From: Oscillospiraceae bacterium
GTDB lineage: Bacteria > Bacillota_A > Clostridia > Oscillospirales > Ruminococcaceae
Reading direction: 5' to 3'
Length of the DNA: 13,211 nt
Assembly: GCA_017829075.1 (NCBI GenBank)
Contig: JAGAJA010000049.1
Span: 1 to 13,211 of the forward strand
Each line of letters opens with the position of its first letter. Positions within the stretch are counted from its first letter, which is position 1. Below the pieces are notes generated by a model. That model saw nothing but the letters and a program-made list of their open reading frames with translations, did not search any database and had not been told where the DNA came from. Below, in pieces: positions 6,338 to 12,179 of this stretch. The position numbers and the translations under genes are program-made.

Positions 6338-6591
6338 GCCATTTCCGGTGCGCATTTATTCGAATGTAATATTTACATATTTTTCTATTAGATTATAGCC
6401 GCGATCGTTTACAGCTTGCCGTCCGGAACACACTATGTATCCCCATAATTTATTATTCCTGCCTATACACCGTTAGTAAAGGAGGTGCCTAACAGGCAGC
6501 GCCGCCTAGCGGCGCATTCTAACTGGGTTTGTAACAGCCCGGTGCATCAAAAAATGTACAAAAGTACTACTATATATAGGGAGAAATAATT
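6338..6591 (+). other. Non-coding leader or origin region upstream of the replication gene
   Basis: These 254 bases hold no credible gene. The first half is AT-rich. The second half holds an unused ribosome-binding-like AAAGGAGGTG (6478-6487), two adjoining hairpins (6486-6515), one copy of the TGTAAC motif (6530-6535), a GTAC-AAAA-GTAC inverted repeat (6556-6567) and a TATATATA run (6571-6578) that could serve as the -10 box. A GTG-started 34-codon frame (6485-6589) lacks a usable RBS. The arrangement is compatible with a replication origin or a structured RNA leader that controls the Rep gene. Confidence 0.45.
6486..6515. repeat. Two back-to-back hairpins upstream of the replication gene
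   Basis: TGCCT-AAC-AGGCA (6486-6498) is followed without a gap by GCGCCGC-CTA-GCGGCGC (6499-6515). Both have perfect stems (5 and 7 bp) and 3-base loops. The second is by far the most GC-rich short element in this AT-rich region. Extrusion as paired cruciforms, or folding in RNA, would be favoured. Nick sites of rolling-circle initiators often lie in such hairpins, but the sequence here matches no nick site I can name. Confidence 0.55.
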
Positions 6592-7632
6592 ATGAGCATA
6601 CATACATTTGAGCTAGTTCGAAGTTTTGAACTTAGCAGCAAAGGTTATAGGCAATTCAAGGAACTGAAAGAGTTCATCATCGCTGATTCAGAGAAACACG
6701 GCTATTTTTTCCCTTTCAGAGATAAGCACATCAAAGGAATACCCAAGTTCAAAGGGCAAGGGATAAGGGTGATACTTTACGAATATGAATTCTACATCGC
6801 AATAAAGTTTATAGTAACTCTTCAGTCAGTGCGTGTCGCAAATGACCTGGTGAATCTGATAATTGAAAAAGACATAGAGGAAGTGCTTAACATAGTCAAC
6901 TGGAAGCTTGTAAACTGGCTGGGAGACGATTATTCAATTGATAAGCTGACCCTGTCGAGAGTTGATATATGCAGTAATCTCTACATAGGTAGCACCAAAG
7001 AAGTGGCGGCTTATGTTGCACAGATGTACCGCACGGGTGCAATAAAGTCATTTCGTATCATGGACGGTAAGGACTATGGAGATAAATTCAACAAAAAGGC
7101 AGGATTCACCGCAGCAAGCAAACACGACGGTTCGGAACTGTCGATTTATGACAAGAAGGTACAGCTTGCAAGCCAAAAATTGAACACAGCTGGAGCAGAG
7201 GGTATACTGCGTGCGGAATACCGTATTTCAGCTGTGCGGGAATTCTGCAAAAGAAACGGCGGAAAGTGTGGGTCGAACACGGATACCCTGATTTGGTATA
7301 TTGAAAACAGCAGTGAATTACTGACCGAGGTTCTGGAGCGGTTCTGTATCGACGCTGAGTACTACAAACTGAAAGAGATCTGTGAAATCATTTCGGACAA
7401 GGTAAAATCCAAAAAGCTTCGCAGCAGAATGTGCCGCTTTGCGGAGCTTGTCGCTAAACGCCATGGAATACTTAACGCACGCAAAAAGCTCGAAAAGGAA
7501 GACTGCAAGTTCAACAGTAGGGCTTACAAGAAGATGAAAGCCGAGTTTGAACGGATAAACGTCAATCCCGTGCCGCTGCCGGATAGAAGCAAGCTGAATA
7601 CTCTGCCGAGTTTGTTCGAGTGGCTTGAATAA
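6592..7632 (+). CDS. Gene II/X-like rolling-circle replication protein
   Basis: This 346-residue protein shows the scattered motif pattern of phage/plasmid gene II/X-type replication proteins: Leu-Ser-Arg-Val-Asp-Ile (121-126), Leu-Ser-Ile-Tyr-Asp-Lys-Lys-Val-Gln-Leu (183-192) and Leu-Arg-Ala-Glu-Tyr-Arg (206-211), followed by a basic helical C-terminus. In that family, and in the related Rep_trans group, a tyrosine-containing motif like the second one lies in the nicking domain. The protein would nick the origin to begin rolling-circle replication of a plasmid or an excised element. Tyr186 is the likeliest catalytic candidate (inference). The start at 6592 has GGGAG about 8 bases upstream. 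The gene is followed by a long nested inverted repeat and the TGTAAC repeat set. A MobT-type relaxase or another Rep_trans member is the main alternative. The match is by motif pattern only. Confidence 0.55.
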   Translation: MSIHTFELVRSFELSSKGYRQFKELKEFIIADSEKHGYFFPFRDKHIKGIPKFKGQGIRVILYEYEFYIAIKFIVTLQSVRVANDLVNLIIEKDIEEVLNIVNWKLVNWLGDDYSIDKLTLSRVDICSNLYIGSTKEVAAYVAQMYRTGAIKSFRIMDGKDYGDKFNKKAGFTAASKHDGSELSIYDKKVQLASQKLNTAGAEGILRAEYRISAVREFCKRNGGKCGSNTDTLIWYIENSSELLTEVLERFCIDAEYYKLKEICEIISDKVKSKKLRSRMCRFAELVAKRHGILNARKKLEKEDCKFNSRAYKKMKAEFERINVNPVPLPDRSKLNTLPSLFEWLE

Positions 7633-7673
7633 GTTACACTGAATTTTTTCGGCAATAGAATTCTATGTCCCGC

Positions 7674-7751
7674 GAACAGTTATTCTAATTCAAATGGGTG
7701 ATCCACACGCCAAAGGATTTACCAAGCGTTGTAGATTCACCCAAACTGTTC
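7674..7751. repeat. Long nested inverted repeat downstream of the replication gene
   Basis: GAACAGTT (7674-7681) pairs with AACTGTTC (7744-7751), and TGGGTGA (7695-7701) pairs with TCACCCA (7737-7743). The two right-hand arms are contiguous, while the left arms are 13 bases apart, so the fold has one large bulge. Inside, ACACGC (7704-7709) can pair with GCGTTGT with one extra base. A 12-bp perfect palindrome, ATAGAATTCTAT (7655-7666), lies just before. There is no T-run afterwards, so this is not a plain terminator. A single-strand origin, a structured RNA or a partition site would fit. Confidence 0.55.
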
Positions 7752-7917
7752 ATACTTATATAAAGAAATATCCCGCCGCATTACAGTACGGTTATGGCAG
7801 GAGACAATTCTGTTGCGAGTATAAATTCGGAAATAATTTTATATAGGGTCAGAAAAACGCCCTCTATATTGACTGCATATATGCGTGTTCAGAAAGTATG
7901 AAAATAAAAAAATGCCA

Positions 7918-8009
7918 TGTAACGGTGTAACCCTGTAACCCGCATTATCAACGGGTTTGCGGAAATCGTCCCATAGTCGGTTACACCACGAAAACAACCC
8001 GGTTACACT
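7918..8009. repeat. TGTAAC/GTTACA iteron-like repeats
   Basis: Three tandem octamers TGTAACGG, TGTAACCC and TGTAACCC run without gaps from 7918 to 7941. Two inverted copies in the context CGGTTACAC lie at 7978 and 8000, exactly 22 bases apart. A further GTTACACT begins at 7633, immediately after the Rep stop codon, and a TGTAAC occurs at 6530-6535 before the Rep gene. AACCCG and CGGGTT (7937-7957) form a small hairpin between the clusters. Direct and inverted short repeats of this kind are typical of initiator or regulator binding arrays. Confidence 0.6.
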
Positions 8010-8044
8010 GCCGGAAAAGGGTATTTTAGGCTTTCTGCGCAAAG

Positions 8045-8079
8045 AAAAATGAGCATCGCCGTTGTCAGCAATGCTCATT
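8045..8079 (-). terminator. Terminator after the 731-aa gene
   Basis: A perfect 9-bp inverted repeat (AATGAGCAT at 8048-8056, ATGCTCATT at 8071-8079) ends, on the minus strand, in TTTTTC. It lies 20 bases after the stop codon of the 731-aa gene at 8100. Confidence 0.75.
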
Positions 8080-8099
8080 ATAAATGTCAGTATATCAGA

Positions 8100-10295
8100 T
8101 TATTCGCTGTCATCCGGGAACTTGACAGCAGTAAACCTTTTGGATGACTTGTTTATTTTTACTGTGAGCGTAGAATCATCCGGGGTATTTTTTTCCAGCA
8201 TCTCACACCTATCACAATCCCGGACAAAATCCTCACAAGTGTAATCGACAATGCCGGCGTCGGCGATTACATTAGACAAATAGTTGTCACCCAAGCAAAC
8301 ACAGCGAACTCCCTTATGAGTATATATAAAGGCTGCCATATCCGGATTATCGGCGTTTCTTTCTTCGGTTATCTTATGCTCTCTGACAAGAGCAAAGATA
8401 GCATCGATAACTTTAGCGCAATTCTCGGTCATCTTAGGGGTGCTTTCCGTTTCCGGATTCGCGTCATCGTCGGATATTGATTCTCCTGGGGTGTCAGTTG
8501 GAGTATCATAGAACGCCGAATGCATTACCTTAACAAGTTCCTCGTTACCGGCAGCGGTATACCTACAGCAGGCATACAAATAGTCGGTCATTTCCTGAAA
8601 GTAAGTTCTTCGCGTTCCGTCAGCGTTACGCTTGGTTTCTATCTCGTCAGACCATGCTATAACCTGCTCACGAAGCTTGCTGAAATCGCCAGATGATGTA
8701 CCAACAAGAGCGTTACGATATAAGTTGCGTAACACCGGTGTAACTTCTGTAACACCAGCCATATCCCTTTCTTTGAAAGTAAGGTTATAAAACCTGTCGT
8801 CAAATTCATCTTTACCGATAACCAAAGGCAGCCAGGGTGTCGGGAATTTCTTGGGTTCAAACTGGTCTGCATACTGTAAATACTCACCCAGTATTTCTTG
8901 TAGCATTTTCTGATCTTTCTCTATGTATCCCCGGAGATTTATAGTGTCCAAAAGAACGATACGTCGCTCACAAAGCTCAGATACCGCTCTGTCCGACGTT
9001 TTGACATCCACATACATCGTTTGCGACAAATCGCAGCCTCCGCCCAAAACAAAGCAAGCCGATGCAATGCTCTGAAGGGTTTTTACTATCTCATGCGAGA
9101 TAACACTATTGTTGTTTTTATTCTTCTTTTTGGACTTGGCATTTGGCTTGGTGTCGGAATCATCTCCGACAAAGAACTGAACATCTTCTCGTTCAGCAAT
9201 ATGAATCGCTTTAATCTTATTTTTCTCACTCATATCCGGAGCAATAAGAGCCAGAACAGAATAGCCCAAAACCGTAAATATCAGCTCTTGCGTTTTCCGA
9301 GAAAGCCCGAGAAGCTGATTGACCTCGGAATCCGAAAGAACAACAGGTTCGTTTATCGGAATCGCATGTTCAAACCAATGGAACTCGAATGTGCGAGTTA
9401 CTTCTTTATCAGGTAGGTGTTTTGCGCTCTCGAGAATTTGCTTAGTGATAATGGCATGGTCATATACACACCCGTTGTTATCTAAGGTATTCTTTAAAGA
9501 TTTCGTTTCACATATAATACAGCAAATCTTGTCTTTAGAGTAAATTTCATAATAATTGTATATTTCCACTTTGTTGTTGGTATGACGAGTGTATTTAAAC
9601 GGCTTAATTGCCCAGTAACTGAATTCGTTTTCATCAATAGAACCACTAATATTCTTTTTGCTTTTGATAAAAACACCCTTGCTTTTGATTCTGTCAAACA
9701 ACTCAGTATAAATGTATTCTTTTTTTATATCAAGCGGAAGCTCTTTTACTAATGCTGGCTTATTGTGTATATCAAATTCAGCGACCATGCCCTCAAAACG
9801 GTTTTTGATCCTATCAATTCCGGTAGGCTGTTCTTCAGAAAACGGATACTGAACAGGATTATCGCCGTTTTGCATTTGCTGAACTTGCTCACTGCCGAGG
9901 TAATATTCATCCATCAGTTCTTGATAAAGACGATAAGCTTCCGCCCATTCATCCTGATAAAATATTTTGAGCAATTTTTCTTGAGAAGTAGGCTCATAAT
10001 CATCTTTGAAAAGGCGTTTTGGGAAAATGCAAGTCATTACCTTATCTCCAACCACAAAAGTATGTTCTCTGGGCTGGTCGTTCTCATCGTATAAATCGTT
10101 ATCATCATCTTCTTCAAGTTCAGAATGCTCTTCATCGTCTTGGCAGCTTTCAGAGCTATCAGGTTCAATGGTTTCGTCGAATAAGGACAGATTCTCGCAC
10201 TCCAGTTTTCTGTTGCGCTTTGAGTTAGGCTTTTTCGGTCTTGAGCTTGCATCGTTTTCAGACTGCATCAGTTCATCGAAATCATATGTGTCCAT
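8100..10295 (-). CDS. Large hypothetical protein, 731 aa, possible replication helicase relative
   Basis: No family is recognised with confidence. Residues 15-75 are disordered and very acidic after a short basic patch. The middle is mixed alpha/beta, and residues 385-397 are a Lys/Asn linker. Residues 445-450 (Arg-Ile-Val-Leu-Leu-Asp) resemble a Walker B strand, and 483-507 (Lys-Phe-Pro-Thr-Pro-Trp-Leu-Pro-Leu and onward to Asn-Leu-Thr-Phe) resembles the motif C/arginine-finger region of SF3 or D5 helicases. However, no Walker A P-loop is present, so an active ATPase is doubtful. The last 110 residues look like a winged-helix tail. The ATG at 10295 is chosen because GGAGGG lies 6 bases upstream; an earlier ATG at 10328 has no RBS. 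The gene is monocistronic, with a consensus promoter and its own terminator, and is convergent with the replication gene, so a role in replication is possible (inference). Confidence 0.75.
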   Translation of the reverse strand: MDTYDFDELMQSENDASSRPKKPNSKRNRKLECENLSLFDETIEPDSSESCQDDEEHSELEEDDDNDLYDENDQPREHTFVVGDKVMTCIFPKRLFKDDYEPTSQEKLLKIFYQDEWAEAYRLYQELMDEYYLGSEQVQQMQNGDNPVQYPFSEEQPTGIDRIKNRFEGMVAEFDIHNKPALVKELPLDIKKEYIYTELFDRIKSKGVFIKSKKNISGSIDENEFSYWAIKPFKYTRHTNNKVEIYNYYEIYSKDKICCIICETKSLKNTLDNNGCVYDHAIITKQILESAKHLPDKEVTRTFEFHWFEHAIPINEPVVLSDSEVNQLLGLSRKTQELIFTVLGYSVLALIAPDMSEKNKIKAIHIAEREDVQFFVGDDSDTKPNAKSKKKNKNNNSVISHEIVKTLQSIASACFVLGGGCDLSQTMYVDVKTSDRAVSELCERRIVLLDTINLRGYIEKDQKMLQEILGEYLQYADQFEPKKFPTPWLPLVIGKDEFDDRFYNLTFKERDMAGVTEVTPVLRNLYRNALVGTSSGDFSKLREQVIAWSDEIETKRNADGTRRTYFQEMTDYLYACCRYTAAGNEELVKVMHSAFYDTPTDTPGESISDDDANPETESTPKMTENCAKVIDAIFALVREHKITEERNADNPDMAAFIYTHKGVRCVCLGDNYLSNVIADAGIVDYTCEDFVRDCDRCEMLEKNTPDDSTLTVKINKSSKRFTAVKFPDDSE

Positions 10296-10372
10296 TTTCA
10301 GCCCTCCATAGTATTCGTGTTGTGACAAGGAAAAACTACTAAGCCTCTCTTGGCATATTCCTATTGATTACC

Positions 10373-10401
10373 ATTATAATACAGCATTTGCTATTTGTCA
10401 A
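10373..10401 (-). promoter_or_regulatory. Consensus promoter of the 731-aa gene
   Basis: On the minus strand TTGACA (10396-10401) and TATAAT (10373-10378), 17 bases apart, match the consensus exactly. The leader to the ATG at 10295 is about 70 bases. The -35 box lies only a few bases after the T-run of the preceding terminator. Confidence 0.85.
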
Positions 10402-10404
10402 CAC

Positions 10405-10435
10405 AAAAAAACCGATGCCCGCAAAGGAGCATCGG
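10405..10435 (-). terminator. Terminator after the small serine resolvase
   Basis: On the minus strand CCGATGC (10429-10435) pairs with GCATCGG (10412-10418) across a 10-base loop, and seven Ts follow at 10405-10411. It lies 35 bases after the resolvase stop codon. Confidence 0.85.
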
Positions 10436-10470
10436 AAAATATATATTAAAGCAGCTCGCGCCGCTGATAA

Positions 10471-11070
10471 TTATTTGTTCGTCAGTTTTCCCGCAAGCTT
10501 GTAGAATGTGGTTTTCTTCAGCCCAAGCTTCCGCATAGCTTCAACGGCAGTAATGCTCCCCGAATGCCACAGGTCTATGACCTCTGCGTAGTTTTCGGGC
10601 AGTGTGGTTTCGGGTCTGCCGAACTTCACGCCCCTGTCGAGCGCAAGCTTTATGCCCTCCGCCTGACGGGTGCGGATTTTGCGGCGCTCCTTTTCGGCTG
10701 TGTAGGCAAGCAGCTCAAAGACGATACTGCATATCAGATTTTTCTCAAGGTCGGATTTCTCCTTCGTGTTGAGAATGGGCGTGTCGATTATCACAATGTC
10801 CACGCCCATTTTCTGAATGTCAAGCCACTCGTCTTTAATCGCGCTGTAATCCCTGCCGAGCCTGTCCATCTCCTTGATGACGAGAGTGTCGCCCGGGCGG
10901 AGCATTTGGTTTTTCAGCGCAAGATAACCCGAGCGCTGAAAATCCTTTCCCGATTGCTTGTCAGTAATAATGTCGCGCTCCTCAACTCCGTAAGCAAGCA
11001 AAGCCTCGACCTGTCGGTCTAGGTTCTGCTCCGTGCTTGAAACTCGGGCGTATCCATAGGTTCTTCCCAT
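10471..11070 (-). CDS. Serine resolvase/invertase
   Basis: This 199-residue protein has the size and architecture of small serine recombinases. The catalytic N-terminal domain begins Tyr-Gly-Tyr-Ala-Arg-Val-Ser-Ser, with Ser11 as the expected nucleophile and Arg9 nearby. It has the Lys-Glu-Met-Asp-Arg-Leu-Gly-Arg-Asp motif near residue 70. A long E-helix (Glu-Lys-Glu-Arg-Arg-Lys-Ile-Arg-Thr-Arg-Gln-Ala-Glu-Gly) follows, then a Gly-Arg-Pro hinge and a C-terminal HTH (Thr-Ala-Val-Glu-Ala-Met-Arg-Lys-Leu-Gly-Leu-Lys-Lys-Thr-Thr-Phe-Tyr). The frame is open upstream to 11325, but the ATG at 11070 is preceded by GGAGG at the right distance and gives the standard N-terminus. It probably resolves multimers or cointegrates of the element, or inverts a segment. 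Candidate binding palindromes lie just upstream at 11134-11169. A TATACT at 11090-11095 is a possible -10 box; read-through from the amidotransferase gene is also possible. Confidence 0.92.
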   Translation of the reverse strand: MGRTYGYARVSSTEQNLDRQVEALLAYGVEERDIITDKQSGKDFQRSGYLALKNQMLRPGDTLVIKEMDRLGRDYSAIKDEWLDIQKMGVDIVIIDTPILNTKEKSDLEKNLICSIVFELLAYTAEKERRKIRTRQAEGIKLALDRGVKFGRPETTLPENYAEVIDLWHSGSITAVEAMRKLGLKKTTFYKLAGKLTNK

Positions 11071-11133
11071 TGTGTCCTCCGTTCGATAAAGTATACTTTT
11101 ACGGCAATCGGAAAGCACTGCGGTTTTTGCGTT

Positions 11134-11169
11134 CGGAAAATTCCGTTCAGCACTTTTCGGACATGTCCG
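11134..11169. promoter_or_regulatory. Candidate resolvase sites (two palindromes, 24 bp apart)
   Basis: CGGAA-AA-TTCCG (11134-11145) and the perfect palindrome CGGACATGTCCG (11158-11169) have their centres 24 bases apart. Partial copies of the same half-site (CGGAAA at 11110, TTTCCGA at 11184-11190) lie on each side. They sit in the 124-bp gap between the amidotransferase stop and the resolvase start, where a res site is often found next to a serine resolvase gene. A repressor site is the alternative. Confidence 0.4.
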
Positions 11170-11194
11170 TAATGTGTGAAAGATTTCCGAATGG

Positions 11195-12178
11195 TCAGAA
11201 CTCACCGCAATAGTCGTAGGCACACTCGTCAAGGATTTCTGAAAGCGCCTGCTCAAACTCGCCGGGTTGATAAAGCATTTCCTCGATTTCCTCCACGAAA
11301 TAGCCATAACACAGGAGCAGGTCAATGTCCTCTCTGGAAATTCCGATACTAGCGGCGAAATCTTTGAGTTGTTTCACGTCCTGCGTTTCGTGTTCGCTCG
11401 GGTCTCGGTAATCCCAATAGCTGCTGCGGAGAAAGCGATAGTCGAACGCATACAGGTTCGAGGTGTCGAACAACCCTCGCTCCAATGCTCCAGTGCTGTC
11501 AATCTTGATTATATCGCCGCAGTTCGTGTCAATCTCGATATGCTCAAAGCCGAGTATGCCGAGCCGAGTAAGTGCGCGGTCAAGGATTGCTTCTGTGCTT
11601 GCGTAGGTGTAGAAACCATACTTTTCGTAGTGGTACAGAGCAAGTGGGTTATCACCCTTGACGAGGTAGAGATTGTTGCGGTTGTCCAGAATCGTGAACA
11701 CAAAAGAACCCTCGACTAACTCCGCCATCTCACCGATGCATTTCATGTCGAGGGTTTTCTGCTGTTCCAGAAGCTGTACTGCTATGTAGCTGTCCGTTTT
11801 GATTGGCGTATTCGGGAGTTTCATCTGAGCACGGAGCGTAAGGTCATTGTGCAGCACTCCGTTGTGAGCAAGAGCGAAATGCACTCCGTTCACAATACCG
11901 GGGAACGGGTGGTTGTTGCGGTTGTCCAGTTTATTCCCCTGAGTTGCCATGCGGGTGTGACCCATGATGACATTAGCGTCCTCGCGCAGTTTCAGGTGAA
12001 CATTGTGAGCGGCAAACGGGCGTTTGAATACAGTGAGCCTGCCGTGAGAATTGTATGCGAAGCCAGTAGCGTCAGTTCCGCGCTCCTCGCATTCCTGCGA
12101 GAGTACGCGCAAGACCTTTTCGCGCTGCTTTGCGTTGAGGGTGTGGTTGTAGTCAATAAGTCCAAATATTGCGCACAT
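11195..12178 (-). CDS. Class II glutamine amidotransferase
   Basis: The 327-residue protein has the N-terminal nucleophile fold of class II glutaminases such as the GlmS and PurF N-termini. Cys2 directly follows the initiator Met (Met-Cys-Ala-Ile-Phe-Gly). Arg-Gly-Thr-Asp-Ala-Thr-Gly lies at 33-39, His-Thr-Arg-Met-Ala-Thr at 74-79, Ala-His-Asn-Gly at 104-107 and Thr-Asp-Ser at 128-130, with a later Ala-Ser-Thr-Glu-Ala. It should release ammonia from glutamine in the cytoplasm. There is no isomerase, phosphoribosyltransferase or synthase domain; instead a 70-residue acidic helical tail follows. An acceptor enzyme must therefore be a separate protein, most plausibly the amidoligase whose stop codon is one base from this start. 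AAGGAGG at 12188-12194 decides the start at 12178 rather than an ATG at 12211; that choice puts Cys at position 2, as the mechanism requires. Confidence 0.9.
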   Translation of the reverse strand: MCAIFGLIDYNHTLNAKQREKVLRVLSQECEERGTDATGFAYNSHGRLTVFKRPFAAHNVHLKLREDANVIMGHTRMATQGNKLDNRNNHPFPGIVNGVHFALAHNGVLHNDLTLRAQMKLPNTPIKTDSYIAVQLLEQQKTLDMKCIGEMAELVEGSFVFTILDNRNNLYLVKGDNPLALYHYEKYGFYTYASTEAILDRALTRLGILGFEHIEIDTNCGDIIKIDSTGALERGLFDTSNLYAFDYRFLRSSYWDYRDPSEHETQDVKQLKDFAASIGISREDIDLLLCYGYFVEEIEEMLYQPGEFEQALSEILDECAYDYCGEF

Positions 12179-12179
12179 A

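Noticed and set aside
6485..6589. 34-codon frame starting with GTG before the replication gene
   Set aside because: The GTG overlaps the Shine-Dalgarno-like sequence, leaving no spacing, and the frame runs through two perfect hairpins.
7839..8078. 79-codon minus-strand frame in the convergent gap
   Set aside because: No ribosome binding site precedes its ATG, the first codons lie in the terminator hairpin of the 731-aa gene, and its body covers the TGTAAC repeats and other inverted repeats, which better explain the sequence.
8733..8742. Palindrome ACACCGGTGT and two TGTAAC copies inside the 731-aa gene
   Set aside because: They arise from codons for Val-Thr-Glu-Val-Thr-Pro-Val, so coding explains them. 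They resemble the iteron core but are not counted as sites.
10006..10311. Plus-strand frames opposite the acidic N-terminus of the 731-aa gene
   Set aside because: They are Ser-rich artefacts of reading the acidic repeat codons backwards; no RBS or protein-like composition.
11267..11719. 150-codon plus-strand frame opposite the amidotransferase
   Set aside because: The minus-strand gene has complete catalytic motifs and a strong RBS; this frame is its antisense shadow.
11673..11929. Exact 17-base direct repeat within the amidotransferase gene (11673-11689 and 11913-11929)
   Set aside because: Both copies encode Leu-Asp-Asn-Arg-Asn-Asn in the same frame. It is probably a chance reuse of codons, and no boundary or duplication of flanking sequence is seen.
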